A stretch of 64,000 nt of DNA from Thermoanaerobacter ethanolicus JW 200 (GTDB lineage Bacteria; Bacillota; Thermoanaerobacteria; Thermoanaerobacterales; Thermoanaerobacteraceae): the NCBI RefSeq assembly GCF_003722315.1, contig NZ_CP033580.1, forward strand, positions 1 to 64,000, read 5' to 3'. Position numbers and translations under genes: made by a program. The notes under the pieces were generated by a model, which was not told where the DNA came from, searched no databases, and saw only the letters and a program-made list of their open reading frames with translations. Positions 15,865 to 26,091 of this stretch are shown here, piece after piece; position 1 is the first letter of the stretch; the number at the start of each line of letters is the position of its first letter.

Positions 15865-16113
15865 TCACTCCAATCCAGGCAATTTTCGAAATACCTGAGT
15901 CTCCCACATTTCTAGAAGTTCACGTTGATATTTGCTAGCCCATTCAACGACTAACTCTTTTGCTCTTCTAGGTAAATCTCCTTCAATCATTTTAAGAGTA
16001 TTAATATCAAATACACCTACGTATTCTCCATATATAGCATGAAAGTGTGGCGGAAAGTGATCTCCAAAGTACATTTTAATTACTATGCCATAAAACCTTG
16101 TTATCTCTGGCAT
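15865..16113 (-). CDS. DUF4160 protein
   Basis: The 82-residue protein has the family signature PEITRFYGIVIKMYFGDHFP followed by PHFHAIYGEY. AAGGAGAGG precedes the ATG. Upstream (16114-16274) is AT-rich with no ORF, then repeat copy C. It forms a two-gene cassette with the DUF2442 gene. Confidence 0.85.
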   Translation of the reverse strand: MPEITRFYGIVIKMYFGDHFPPHFHAIYGEYVGVFDINTLKMIEGDLPRRAKELVVEWASKYQRELLEMWETQVFRKLPGLE

Positions 16114-16274
16114 TTTACTATCCTCTCCTTAAGTCTAACATATTTTATCATTATATATCAAAGCAATTAATTATCCCTCAAATATCAAACATTCCTCTTC
16201 ATAAATTGATTATACCACAGCGTAGGGAAATATAATTATATTTTTAACTATTCTCTTAAAACATACTGCTGTAG

Positions 16275-16495
16275 CTTACTCTCTTACGCCATGTGCTTAC
16301 ACCTCCTCATTTTTTGTTTGCTTCTTGTTTGCCCCCGGCAGTTAAAACAAAACAGCCTGCGAGCCGAAGGTCAAGGGGTCGGGGAGGGATACCGGACCGA
16401 GCGTAAACGAGGGAGGATATGCTCACCGACCCGAAGGGCTTGCCCCTTGACCGAAAGGCGAGCAGGCGTATAATTTTTTGTGCGGGGGCAAACAA
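16275..16495. repeat. Structured repeat, copy C (core 16325-16495)
   Basis: Full-length copy, identical to copy A over the compared 221 bp including the 50-bp left extension (offset 5,479). The right-hand hairpin partner (GCAGAGGTGCT) found beside A and D is missing here. It lies between the DUF4160 cassette and the rightward ATPase gene. Confidence 0.85.
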
Positions 16496-16559
16496 AAAAG
16501 CACGTCTTTTCAACTAATATCATTAAATTTAAAATGTAGTTTAAAAAATTGTCTATAAA

Positions 16560-16636
16560 ATATAAAGTATACTTCATATTTTATGTATAAAAACATAAAG
16601 TATGTGTTATAATATTATATGTGGGAGGTGATAAAA
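16560..16636 (+). promoter_or_regulatory. Promoter of the DUF4143 ATPase gene
   Basis: TATAAT (near 16610) stands 20-odd bases before the GGAGGTG ribosome site. Upstream lie the perfect palindrome AAGTATACTT (16565-16574) and a second ATAAAGTAT, which could be operator sites. Inferred from pattern only. Confidence 0.45.
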
Positions 16637-18070
16637 ATGTCTATTACAAGCTCAGAAAATATATTAAGGATTCTATACTCTTATAACCCATGGTGGAGAG
16701 AAGGATATTTTCCTCAGGATCTATCCAAACCCGTAAAGAGAGTAGTCTATCATCAGGCATTTGAATTACTAATGCATCCAACTATCAGAAGATATGTCAT
16801 ACTTTCAGGTGCACGTCGTGTAGGTAAAACCACAATTTTATATCAAATGATAGAAACCCTTTTAAAAAATCAAGTGCATCCAAAAAAGATATTGTATGTA
16901 TCTTTTGATCATCCTTTATTTAAGTTAAGTTCCTTTGACCAAATTCTTAACCTTTATGAAACCACTGTAAATGAAGAAAAAGAGGCTTATATATTTCTAG
17001 ATGAAATTCAATATGCAAGTGATTGGGACAGATGGTTAAAAGTCTATTATGACACCAAACCAAAATGGAGAATTATTGCCACAGGTTCAGCTTCTCCCGC
17101 ACTTATTGAAGGTACAAAAGAAAGTGGTGTTGGCCGCTGGACTGTGATTTCTGTACCTACTCTTTCTTTTTATGAATTTTGTGAAATACTTGGAGTCTCA
17201 GAAAAACCAAATAACTTACCCGATTTAGATTTAAACGAAATTTCAAATTTAAATGAGTCTCAATTAAGTGAGCTTATGTTTTTACTTATGCCATTGCAAA
17301 AGTACTTTAATAAGTATTTAACAATAGGAGGATTCCCCGAATTTGTATTCTCAGAAGACCAATTTTTGGTGCAAAGAATGTTAAGAGAAGATGTGGTTGA
17401 TAAAGTTATTAAAAGAGATATACCTTCCTTGTTTAATGTGAGAAATTTAGCAGTATTAGAGAAGGTTTTTTTGTACTTATGCTTCAATTCTGCAAATGTT
17501 ATAAGTATTTCAACGATAAGTAAAGAAATTGGAGATGTTTCAACAGTAACAGTAGAAAACTATATTCATCTTCTTGAAAATGCAAATTTGATTTATAAAA
17601 GTTTACCCATAGAATTAGGAGGGAAAAAAGTTCTAAAAGCAAAACCAAAAATTTACGTCTCTGATCCTGCTTTAAGAAATGCAGTTTTGATGATAGACAA
17701 TATACTCTTAGACAGTAAAGAGCTTGGAATAACGGTTGAGACAGCAATTTTTAAACATATCTATAATTTTTACTTGCAAACAAATGCTAGAATAGGTTAT
17801 TTTAGAAAATCTTCTGATAATCAAAAAGAAATTGATGTAGTTGTTGAATTCCCACATAGTAAATCCTTAATTGAAGTGAAATTCAGAGAAGATACAACAC
17901 TTTCTGAAAATGAAGCTATCGTTGAGATGAGTCAAAAGGAAAAAAATATTGCTTCAGCAGTATTAGTAACAAAAAGACCAGAAGATTATGGAAAAGTTAA
18001 GATTTCAACAAAGGTACCAATAATAAAAATTCCTGCTTATGCATTTATGTATTTATTTGGGAGACGATAA
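16637..18070 (+). CDS. AAA_14/DUF4143 ATPase
   Basis: The protein (477 residues) has Walker A SGARRVGKTTILYQM near residue 55, Walker B EAYIFLDEIQYASDW, sensor ATGSASPAL, and a C-terminal DUF4143 region (EIDVVVEFPHSKSLIEVKFR) that resembles a restriction-endonuclease-like fold. The family is widespread and mobile and its function is unclear. The ATG at 16637 follows GGAGGTG; an upstream ATG at 16619 overlaps that site. It is one of few rightward genes in the cargo region and has its own promoter and a strong terminator. Confidence 0.88.
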   Translation: MSITSSENILRILYSYNPWWREGYFPQDLSKPVKRVVYHQAFELLMHPTIRRYVILSGARRVGKTTILYQMIETLLKNQVHPKKILYVSFDHPLFKLSSFDQILNLYETTVNEEKEAYIFLDEIQYASDWDRWLKVYYDTKPKWRIIATGSASPALIEGTKESGVGRWTVISVPTLSFYEFCEILGVSEKPNNLPDLDLNEISNLNESQLSELMFLLMPLQKYFNKYLTIGGFPEFVFSEDQFLVQRMLREDVVDKVIKRDIPSLFNVRNLAVLEKVFLYLCFNSANVISISTISKEIGDVSTVTVENYIHLLENANLIYKSLPIELGGKKVLKAKPKIYVSDPALRNAVLMIDNILLDSKELGITVETAIFKHIYNFYLQTNARIGYFRKSSDNQKEIDVVVEFPHSKSLIEVKFREDTTLSENEAIVEMSQKEKNIASAVLVTKRPEDYGKVKISTKVPIIKIPAYAFMYLFGRR

Positions 18071-18117
18071 CTTATTCATTTCATTGAAAATTGGAGTATG
18101 AATGAAATAAAAAATAT

Positions 18118-18155
18118 GCCCTGTATAGAGCAGTTACTCTATACAGGGCTTTTTA
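18118..18155. terminator. Bidirectional terminator
   Basis: GCCCTGTATAGAG pairs with CTCTATACAGGGC (13 bp, perfect) across six bases, with T-runs on one side and A-runs on the other. It separates the converging ATPase and surface-protein genes. Confidence 0.9.
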
Positions 18156-21100
18156 TTAAAACTTTGGTCCGATAATTTGTGATTTTGAATTGTCGTATAT
18201 TGAACCTTTCACTCTGACGGTAATAGTATTTGTAGCTGTTTTTACTCCTCCGCCTGCCAGCTGCTTATAAGCCGTAAATACTATCTTGTAAGTACCGTCA
18301 GGCATATTTTTAGGAATAATTACAACAACATCTCTTCCTTCTTCCTTAGTATGTTTAGTATGCCATGACATTATATTTTGTGGTGGAGTGGTTAAAGGTA
18401 TGTCAGGTGCTAAAGTGGTCACATTGGAAGAAGTAAATTCATTTTTCGGGTACCACATTTTTGCTTCTACACGGTAGACCTTTCCTTCCGTTCGGGCATA
18501 AAGAATCATTGCTTCTCCTGCTTTGTATGTGGTCTTATTAGAGCTTCCAATAACAACAAGCTTTCCTTGAACTTGTACTGTAACTATATAAGGATCTGAC
18601 CACATCGGCGTGAGGTTTGGGTTTCTGCCTGTTGGGTCATCCAATACTCTCAGCTGTATCTTGTATATTCCATCATCTCCAAGTCCCATTTCCTCAAAAG
18701 TAGGCTTCCATTGATTTATTGTTACCCATGTCCCATCAGGCTTCTGCACTTTCCATTCTCTTGCCACAATCGGGTCACCGTCGGGGTCATAGCTTTGATC
18801 TGTTATTATAAATGGTTCATCAGCTACTACTGGATTAGGACTTATTGTAAATTTAGCTACAGGTTTATTATTTTCAGGTATTATCGTTACTGTTTGTGTA
18901 TACGGCTCTGACCAAAGTGGTGTCCCAACACGAGGATTATCCCTAACCTTAAGCTCTATTGTATATGTTCCAATTCCTAATGAAGGTATATTGTTAGGTA
19001 CAGTGCTGCCGTAGTTTATCCATGTCCCATCGGGTTTCTGCACTCTCCACTGCCACTCTGCAATAGGATCTCCATTTGGGTCATAGCTTTGGTCAGTTAT
19101 AGTTATTGTCTTATTTACAACTTGGACAATTGGATTTACAGTAAACTGTGCAACAGGCGGTAAGTTTATATTCTGCGTCGTTATTGTCTGTACTTTTGGC
19201 TCGCTCCATGCTCCTTCTAAATCCTGTACCCTAAGGTATACTAAGTAGGTCTTTCCTACAGGGAATGTGCCAGACATTTTCCCATCATGCCACGTTGTTT
19301 CATTTACTTCCTTCCACTTCCACTCCCACGCCTGTATACCTTTATTAGGCAGTGACATATGGTCTAGGTCATAGCTTTGGTCTGTAATAGAGATAATATA
19401 ATTTGAGCCGCTTGAGGTCATAGTCACAGCGAACTGTGCAATAGGTCTTCTGTGAACATAGATGTACATAGTGCTTAAAGGCTTATAGCTCCACAGCCTG
19501 TAGTTGTCAAATCTATCATCATCTTTTGGATTATCTCTTGCTTGATAATCTACTTCGTATTTTCCAACCTTATCAAAGACAGTTACAGGAACATCTAGAT
19601 ATTTTCCATTAAAGCTTGCAAGTCCTAAGCTGTTTTCAAAGTAATTTGGGTCATGAAGGTACATCCATCTTTCTTGATATTTTGGGTCATTTTCTGGGTC
19701 ATTGTAGTAAGTTTTTATCTCAATTGGTTCGCCTAATATAACATATTTTTCAATTATCCTTTGTTGGTTTTCTAAGTCTTTTGCAATATACTCTGCAATA
19801 GCAGTCAGTTGATTGCTTATGCTGTCATCAATAACTTTAAATCCACCATTTGTGATTAAGCTTATAAGCCCATCTGCTTGTGATGCAGGAAATGTTGTCT
19901 GCCCTGCAATTACTAATTTTGAAGATAATTGATTTATTGCATTTGCAAACTTTGTTTTTGCATTATTATCGTTGTAATCCAAGAAAGATAGGTCATTAAA
20001 AACTAGTACATATTTTCCAGCATTTAAATTATTAAAAACAACATTTAAGAGGCTATCTCCAAGCATATCAAGTTTTGCTTCTGTCGGTCTTTCTATACCC
20101 AGCAGTGTAGTAATACTTCTCTGTTGATTGGATGCAACACTCTGGGAGTGCCACCACAAACTTATTGCCGTATCACCCGTCTGATATGTTTGTCCAACGT
20201 AATAACTGCTGCTGAAATGTGCTCTGCCGTCATCGTAAGGAAAATAAGTATAGTTACTGCCGCTCCATGTTTCCATTCGCCAGTCTGTAGGAGGAGTAAT
20301 TACTGGATTATCTTTCAATATCCCTACTGCTCTAACCTGATATGTGTCATTGTAAATCTCAAATCCCTTATTCGTTACTTTTATTGGAGAACCATCATTA
20401 CCTGCTACGCAAGTATCATAGTATACCTTAAATCCTATGTTCTTTTGTACAGTAGTTTTATTCGTCGCAACAAAATTTATGAGCACATATTTATCGTCAT
20501 AGATTGTGTATATTACCTTTATCTCTACTCCATTTATTGTACCGTAATTAACTACTATTTTGCCATTTTCTGTAGTAATTGACGTGGGTGTGTAATTATA
20601 CAGGTTATACAAATTCCCATCAATTTTCACTACAAGTGCTGACGTAGTTGATACGTCTCCTCTATAAAGCAAGTACTGATTATCATCAGAAGTAATGCCC
20701 GGAAAACCTTCCACAGTGGTAATCCCGAATCTCCCTGCAGTATCTACAGTAGCTTTAATTACATAGCTTGATACAGTATATCTGCTACCATCAAAACTCG
20801 TATTTCCTCCATAAGTTCCTGTCCCAAAGTCACTGTCTATCACTTTTGCATCAATGTTTTTGCTGTTTAAAAGAGGTATCAGCAAATTATTTATTCCATC
20901 CTCCAGCTGTTTTATCCTTGCATCATAATTGTTCAATTTACCAACCCTTATAACCAACTCTGCTTTCTTCTTTTCATACATTTCAAAATCCACAACAGGC
21001 TGTAAGTTTATCACTTCACATATTTTATCCTTCATCGGCTTATTTGAAGTATCGCTGGTTTTATAATCCGAAGGAGATATAAACTCAGGTATGGTTTCTT

Positions 21101-23210
21101 CTCCAAAATCTTCTTTAACTGAAAGTTCAAATAAATACTTTCCTACATCTTTTGTATAGAGTACTGGGTGAGTATTATTGCCGCTGTCCAAAGTTATCCA
21201 CTGCTCATCATCAAAACTGCCATTGTTGTTGCTGTCATATTTATATTTCCATATCCTCTGCACAATTTTATCACCATCTGGAGAATAAGAAGCATCTATA
21301 AGCTCTATTTTGGCCATATTGCCGTTTGAAGGGTCCCTCAAAGCAGTGGCCATCACAAAGAAATCTGCAACAGGAGGTAAATCTTCTACAACAGTTAATG
21401 TCCTTTCATACCAGTCAGAATAATTTCCTGCACTGTTTTTTACCCTTACTCTTACTTTGTAATCTCCTGCCTTTTTAAAAAGAACCGTTCTTGTTTTCAT
21501 ATCTGTAGAAGGTACTATCTTTATGTCATTCTGTGTCAAGCCGCTGCTTACAGGTGTTATCTCCCACTCTGTTGCATCCCATACCATTGGATACTTCGGT
21601 GATGTATAGCTGCCTGACGCATCTAAAACTACTTTTCTATTTTCTTTCAGAGCACCCGTGTAGTCAAAAAATGCTTTAGGTACTGCAGGTTTTACTTCTA
21701 TAGTTTTTTGTGCCATATCTGTTAAGCCGTCATTGTCTGTCACTGTCAGCCTTACTGTGTACGTTCCTACCTTGTCAAAAAATACTGTACCGCTTTCACC
21801 TGAAAGAGTACCTACTACACCACTTGAAGGAGAAATGCTCCAGCTGTAGTTGACGATAGTCCCATCGGGGTCATAGCTCCCAGAGCTTATATACACATCA
21901 TCACCCTGAATCACTTCTGAAGGAGCATTTATCACTGCAACAGGAGGTACAGGCTCTGGTGCTGGAGGTGGTGTCGGCTCTGGAGTAGGCACATCCTCAT
22001 ACTGCCCTATTACTTTAGTTGTTTCTGCTTCTGAAGTTTTGTTTATGCTTGCATCCCATACTCTTACTTTTGCCCAAACCTTGTCGCCGGGCTTTGCATT
22101 AGTAATAAGTTTTGTATATTTTGCTTGAGAAAGAGAAGTCAAATTCTGCACAGCCACACCGTCTGAACCTAATAGATCTACTCCATTCACCTGCAACCAA
22201 AATCTTGCCGAATAAGGACCTGTTCCGCTTGACACAGAAGATGTCGCATCTATTGTTGCATTCACATCTCCTGTTGTTCCTGCTTTGAGAGATGGAGGAT
22301 CTAAAATAAGATTTATCTTTGCCTGTATGCCTCCGGGAGGAGGTGGTGGCGTAGGTGCAGCACTTACTGTGAAAGTATAGTCCTTCCTTGTAAGCCTGTC
22401 TACTGCATCTTTCACATATAGAGTTATAGTATGCTGTCCTGCGGAGAATTTCCTTGTAATTACATCAGTAAAACCCTGCTGATTTATTAAAGTTTTAGCA
22501 CTAATTACTCTTTCACCATCTATATCCACTGTATATACAATTTTATCTTGAAGCCCTAAGGCACTTTTTAAATCGGTGTTCCAAAAATTAAAGAAGGAGG
22601 TACCCGAAACTGTAATTTTTACGTCATCACTTTCCCTTGGATTGGCCGGTGAAATAGATATATTTGCAGAAGGAGGTCTTGTTGTAGCAACATATACCTC
22701 ACCATTACCGGCTTTTTCGTCCAATACTTTATATCCTGTCACATGAGCACCGGAAAGTTCAGCCAAATAACGTATATACACACGGTCTGAACCTGATATG
22801 CTTAGTCTAATTTGATTTAGATACGTATTAACAAAAGTAGGATTGCCCCCAAGTACATTTATCCACTGAGGGACAGTGCTGTACTTTATGAAATTGTACT
22901 GCTCTGCGTTGCTTTTCACATAAATATGCTTTATGACTTTATCATAACCTGCTAGTGTACCGTCAACAAGCACGCTCCATTTACCAGAATAGAGTTTCTT
23001 GTCGTTAGGTTTTGGAGGTATTGGGTTGGGGACTAGTGGTTTAGAACTATCCGGGCTTAATGTTACAGGGGTATCAATAGCTAGATTTAAATCTCCGACG
23101 TCGTCAATTACTGCTGCATAGGCATTTTCTGATTTGGGAATGTATATTAACCCTGCCAGAAATGTAATAAGAACGAGTACAGAAACAATTCTTTTGAACA
23201 AAAACACCAT
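18156..23210 (-). CDS. Giant secreted surface protein with PKD repeats
   Basis: The 1684-residue protein has an N-terminal signal peptide (FKRIVSVLVLITFLAGL). It contains many Ig/PKD-type domains (for example PPVAVINAPSEV ... GSYDPDGTIVNYSW, and two adjacent repeats with ITDQSYDPNGDPI and ITDQSYDPDGDPI) and a central part of about 450 residues without clear repeats. No LPXTG or S-layer motif is seen at the C-terminus (YDNSKSQIIGPKF), so attachment may involve the stalk-domain partner upstream. TTG at 23201 fits the AAAGGAG spacing better than ATG 23210. An adhesin or mating-contact role is possible. Confidence 0.85.
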   Translation of the reverse strand: MVFLFKRIVSVLVLITFLAGLIYIPKSENAYAAVIDDVGDLNLAIDTPVTLSPDSSKPLVPNPIPPKPNDKKLYSGKWSVLVDGTLAGYDKVIKHIYVKSNAEQYNFIKYSTVPQWINVLGGNPTFVNTYLNQIRLSISGSDRVYIRYLAELSGAHVTGYKVLDEKAGNGEVYVATTRPPSANISISPANPRESDDVKITVSGTSFFNFWNTDLKSALGLQDKIVYTVDIDGERVISAKTLINQQGFTDVITRKFSAGQHTITLYVKDAVDRLTRKDYTFTVSAAPTPPPPPGGIQAKINLILDPPSLKAGTTGDVNATIDATSSVSSGTGPYSARFWLQVNGVDLLGSDGVAVQNLTSLSQAKYTKLITNAKPGDKVWAKVRVWDASINKTSEAETTKVIGQYEDVPTPEPTPPPAPEPVPPVAVINAPSEVIQGDDVYISSGSYDPDGTIVNYSWSISPSSGVVGTLSGESGTVFFDKVGTYTVRLTVTDNDGLTDMAQKTIEVKPAVPKAFFDYTGALKENRKVVLDASGSYTSPKYPMVWDATEWEITPVSSGLTQNDIKIVPSTDMKTRTVLFKKAGDYKVRVRVKNSAGNYSDWYERTLTVVEDLPPVADFFVMATALRDPSNGNMAKIELIDASYSPDGDKIVQRIWKYKYDSNNNGSFDDEQWITLDSGNNTHPVLYTKDVGKYLFELSVKEDFGEETIPEFISPSDYKTSDTSNKPMKDKICEVINLQPVVDFEMYEKKKAELVIRVGKLNNYDARIKQLEDGINNLLIPLLNSKNIDAKVIDSDFGTGTYGGNTSFDGSRYTVSSYVIKATVDTAGRFGITTVEGFPGITSDDNQYLLYRGDVSTTSALVVKIDGNLYNLYNYTPTSITTENGKIVVNYGTINGVEIKVIYTIYDDKYVLINFVATNKTTVQKNIGFKVYYDTCVAGNDGSPIKVTNKGFEIYNDTYQVRAVGILKDNPVITPPTDWRMETWSGSNYTYFPYDDGRAHFSSSYYVGQTYQTGDTAISLWWHSQSVASNQQRSITTLLGIERPTEAKLDMLGDSLLNVVFNNLNAGKYVLVFNDLSFLDYNDNNAKTKFANAINQLSSKLVIAGQTTFPASQADGLISLITNGGFKVIDDSISNQLTAIAEYIAKDLENQQRIIEKYVILGEPIEIKTYYNDPENDPKYQERWMYLHDPNYFENSLGLASFNGKYLDVPVTVFDKVGKYEVDYQARDNPKDDDRFDNYRLWSYKPLSTMYIYVHRRPIAQFAVTMTSSGSNYIISITDQSYDLDHMSLPNKGIQAWEWKWKEVNETTWHDGKMSGTFPVGKTYLVYLRVQDLEGAWSEPKVQTITTQNINLPPVAQFTVNPIVQVVNKTITITDQSYDPNGDPIAEWQWRVQKPDGTWINYGSTVPNNIPSLGIGTYTIELKVRDNPRVGTPLWSEPYTQTVTIIPENNKPVAKFTISPNPVVADEPFIITDQSYDPDGDPIVAREWKVQKPDGTWVTINQWKPTFEEMGLGDDGIYKIQLRVLDDPTGRNPNLTPMWSDPYIVTVQVQGKLVVIGSSNKTTYKAGEAMILYARTEGKVYRVEAKMWYPKNEFTSSNVTTLAPDIPLTTPPQNIMSWHTKHTKEEGRDVVVIIPKNMPDGTYKIVFTAYKQLAGGGVKTATNTITVRVKGSIYDNSKSQIIGPKF

Positions 23211-23239
23211 CTCCTTTCAGTAATTTTTTAGAAAAATAA

Positions 23240-23264
23240 AAGAAGCTTCAGACTAAGCTGAAGC
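23240..23264 (-). terminator. Hairpin between stalk-domain gene and PKD gene
   Basis: GCTTCAG pairs with CTGAAGC across six bases. On the minus strand it is followed by TTCTTTTATTTTTCT, so it may lower transcription into the PKD gene. Confidence 0.6.
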
Positions 23265-23268
23265 CCCT

Positions 23269-24276
23269 TTATATACTCGGTGGTGTAGTGTATTTTGCCC
23301 TCCAAATCATTATTGTGCCGTCATTCAAGTATTCTACTGCATGGTCTAAATTTTCAGCAACAAACCTTAAAGGAAGCATTGTGTATCCATTTTTCACGTA
23401 TACTTTTCTCGGCATTTTAACTGCTTTGCCGTCTACCAGTGCCGTGTCAGAGCCTATTTTTAGCACAACAGTTTTACCTTTATCTTTTATGGTTATCTGC
23501 TGTGTTTTAGCATTGTAATCGACAGCTGCTCCTAATTCTTCCATAACACCACGTAGGGGTATCATCGCAACACCATTGTCTGATATGACTTTTGTAGGCA
23601 GCTTTTTATTGTATTCTTTCAGTTCATATCTTACGGTAATATCATCTTTGCCTATCCATACATCTACACCATCCCACCAATATATACAACCCATAGTATA
23701 CCCATTCCATTTGGGGTCAACCAAATACTTGTTATATGCAGGGTCCTTTAAACCTTCCCATCTACTGTATAAAGCTTGCAATATTACATCTTTATAGGGT
23801 GTTTTTTGCCAATCCACACCATTCACTGTAATTAGTCCTACAGTAAATTGTTTCCAAAGTGCTACTTTAAACGTATCTGGATGGTTATATCTTACTGTAC
23901 CTATATAATCATTTGCTAAATAACCTTCTCCAACTTGCTCAACTTTTGTAGTTAAGTCAAAAAGTTCAACATTGCTGTAGCCATATTTTAGATAACTTTC
24001 CAAATCATTATTGTAATATTCACCAGCAACTACAATCAACCTATCTGTATTCTTAAGTTTATCACTGTAAGCTATTTCTTTTTCTTTTCCGGGCATAATT
24101 CGGTACCAACCTAATCTATCATGGCCTTTCTCATCAGGAGAAACTGCTTTTATCCATCCTTTATCTATCCACTCTTGATAGGGGAGCTGTTCTTCTTGAC
24201 TTCCAGTTTGCGCAAATGCAGGAATGGATAAAAAGATTAATAAGACAGCGATTATCATTGAAATTATCTTTCTCAT
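23269..24276 (-). CDS. Secreted stalk-domain (copper-amine-oxidase-N-like) protein
   Basis: The protein (335 residues) has a signal peptide (IISMIIAVLLIFLSIPAFA), an unrecognised 200-residue middle domain, and a C-terminal stalk domain: VAMIPLRGVMEELGAAVDYN, TVVLKIGSDTALVDGK, YTMLPLRFVAENLDHAVEY. The domain was named from copper amine oxidase but has no known catalysis alone. It lies 58 bases upstream of the PKD gene on the same strand, so the two are probably one surface unit. Confidence 0.8.
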   Translation of the reverse strand: MRKIISMIIAVLLIFLSIPAFAQTGSQEEQLPYQEWIDKGWIKAVSPDEKGHDRLGWYRIMPGKEKEIAYSDKLKNTDRLIVVAGEYYNNDLESYLKYGYSNVELFDLTTKVEQVGEGYLANDYIGTVRYNHPDTFKVALWKQFTVGLITVNGVDWQKTPYKDVILQALYSRWEGLKDPAYNKYLVDPKWNGYTMGCIYWWDGVDVWIGKDDITVRYELKEYNKKLPTKVISDNGVAMIPLRGVMEELGAAVDYNAKTQQITIKDKGKTVVLKIGSDTALVDGKAVKMPRKVYVKNGYTMLPLRFVAENLDHAVEYLNDGTIMIWRAKYTTPPSI

Positions 24277-24304
24277 AGTAAAAACTCCTTTCTATTTAAA
24301 ATTT

Positions 24305-24446
24305 TTAAATAACTTTCCTTAAAATTTCTTCAATGAATTTATCGGTGCTTTTTCCCTCTTTTTTAGCTTTATCTTCCAGCAGGTTGTAAAGTTCTTTAGA
24401 AATTTTTACAGCATTTTCTTCTTCACCTCCTTTTATTTCTTTTAAT
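24305..24446 (-). pseudogene. Separated C-terminal part of the MqsA-like antitoxin gene
   Basis: The frame reads LLKEIKGGEEENAVKISKEL and on to EEILRKVI-stop. It has no start of its own. Joining it to the gene at 26089-26544 through the 10-bp duplication TTCTTTTAAT keeps the frame and gives a protein of about 194 residues. The detached part looks like a small helical dimerisation or ribbon-helix-helix-like tail. Confidence 0.75.
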
Positions 24447-26091
24447 AGACTTGTGCAAAATTCAGAAGCCTTAATTTAAGCCATTCTACAGACATACTTT
24501 TTTCCTATCACTCTTGAATTTTTTATCTTTTATGTAGGATTTCCCCTCCCATTTGTCGAATTATTATATATACACTATAAAAAATTTTTTAAGAAGGAGG
24601 AAATCCTACATGTACCAGCTTCAATTGCTTTTAAATATACCTGAACTCTTTACCTCTCAGTCTAAAATTGATTTCTATTCTTCTATGTTTGAAAATCTTG
24701 ACCTGTCTTCAATACCTGAATTCCCTTCCTCTAGTCCTGGCCGTAAGGGTTATTCTCACCATGCACTTTTTAGAGCTTTTATTGTCATGAAAGCTGAAAG
24801 ATTCGGCACAATTTCTGACCTTTTAGATTATCTCCGCAATAATCTTATCATTGCTCATCTTTGTGGCTTCGACATTTCTAAACCTCTTCCTTCTTATTGG
24901 ACTTTTCGCCGTTTTATTAATGACTTCTCTCATGATTATTTGACCTCTATTTTTCAAAATCAGGTCAATATCCTCAAAAATATGGGTATTATCTCCGGTG
25001 AGTTTATTTCCATGGATTCTACCCCTATTAAAGCTAACACTAAGTTAAATAACCCTAAGTCTTTTTCTAAAAATAAATTCTCTAAAGATAATCAGCCTAA
25101 GTCAGATAAGGATTGTAAATTAGGCGTTTATTCTGCTTCTAACGATTCTTCTAATAAACGCTATAAGTTTTATTGGGGCTATAAAAATCACATTATTGTT
25201 GATGCTATCTCTGGTTTACCCATCGCTGAAACTACTACCCCCGCTGATGCCCCTGATTTTGAAGCCGCTTTATCTTTGCTTGAGAAGACTAATAAGTGGT
25301 TTAACCTTAAGTATGTTAATTTTATTGCTGATAAAGGCTATGATGTTAAGAAACTTTATAATTATGTTAGAAATATTCTCCACGGTCATTGCTTTATTCC
25401 TCTTAACAAGCGTAATTCTAAAAATCCCCCTCTGACTGATGATGGTTATATGGTCTGTGAAGCGGGTATTAAAATGCTTAAAGATGGCAAGCAATATTTT
25501 GATGGTTTTATTAAGCAAAAATTTGTTTGCAAGTTCTGTAATTCTAAGGATGATTCTGCCTGCCCTATAAATCATCCTAAATATTTTAATGGCAAAAAGC
25601 ATAGAGGCTGTACTAAGTATGCTATTATATCTTCTGATTATAGGTCCTCTATTAATAGAGACTCCCTATATTTTAAGGCCGTCTACAAATTGAGAATTGA
25701 ATCAGAAAGATATAATTCCCGCTTTAAAGCTCTGGATTTTGAAAAGGCTTATGTTAGAAATATTAATTCTGTGAGCAACCTTAATACTTTTGGCCATATT
25801 ACTTTGCTTACTGTCGCTATTGTAGCTATTAAATTGGGCAAATATGATGAGTTTAGATCTCTTGTTGCTTTGATGCAATCGGCCTAATTTTTATTGAATC
25901 TATTTCATGCCATTTTTTAACATTTGACTTCTACAGGATATTTATGCCCTTTTTTAGCTCCTCTTTTTGTCTTTTCTTTTCCCTTACCACTTCCTTTATG
26001 TTTGATTGTCAGTGTTGATTACTATATATTGTATGTAATACATATTTTGGTTTTTGATTATGATTATTTTAATTAATTTTGCACATCCCTA
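24447..26091 (+). mobile_element. Insertion sequence, about 1,645 bp, inside the MqsA-like gene
   Basis: The ends carry inverted TGTGCAAAATT (24452-24462 and 26075-26085), with weaker matches outside. The 10-bp direct repeat TTCTTTTAAT at 24437-24446 and 26092-26101 is the probable target duplication. One intact transposase gene fills it. The right tip supplies the TAG that now ends the antitoxin frame. Confidence 0.8.
24610..25887 (+). CDS. DDE transposase (IS1182/IS4-like)
   Basis: The 425-residue protein shows DDE features: SMDSTPIKAN (first Asp) and FIADKGYDVKKLY (second Asp), with a glutamate later. A cysteine group (KFVCKFCNSK ... ACPINHP ... RGCTKY) is typical of IS1182-type enzymes. 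AAGGAGG precedes ATG 24610. The frame is open throughout, so the element may still be active. Confidence 0.85.
   Translation: MYQLQLLLNIPELFTSQSKIDFYSSMFENLDLSSIPEFPSSSPGRKGYSHHALFRAFIVMKAERFGTISDLLDYLRNNLIIAHLCGFDISKPLPSYWTFRRFINDFSHDYLTSIFQNQVNILKNMGIISGEFISMDSTPIKANTKLNNPKSFSKNKFSKDNQPKSDKDCKLGVYSASNDSSNKRYKFYWGYKNHIIVDAISGLPIAETTTPADAPDFEAALSLLEKTNKWFNLKYVNFIADKGYDVKKLYNYVRNILHGHCFIPLNKRNSKNPPLTDDGYMVCEAGIKMLKDGKQYFDGFIKQKFVCKFCNSKDDSACPINHPKYFNGKKHRGCTKYAIISSDYRSSINRDSLYFKAVYKLRIESERYNSRFKALDFEKAYVRNINSVSNLNTFGHITLLTVAIVAIKLGKYDEFRSLVALMQSA

Noticed and set aside
10796-16495. Structured repeats as a CRISPR array or attC integron
   Set aside because: Copies are kilobases apart with no regular spacers, no Cas genes and no integron integrase; the cassette idea is kept only as a hypothesis.
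18711-20953. Several plus-strand ORFs of 60-150 residues opposite the PKD gene
   Set aside because: Shadows of a long, clearly coding frame on the other strand; rich in Cys/Tyr with no ribosome sites.
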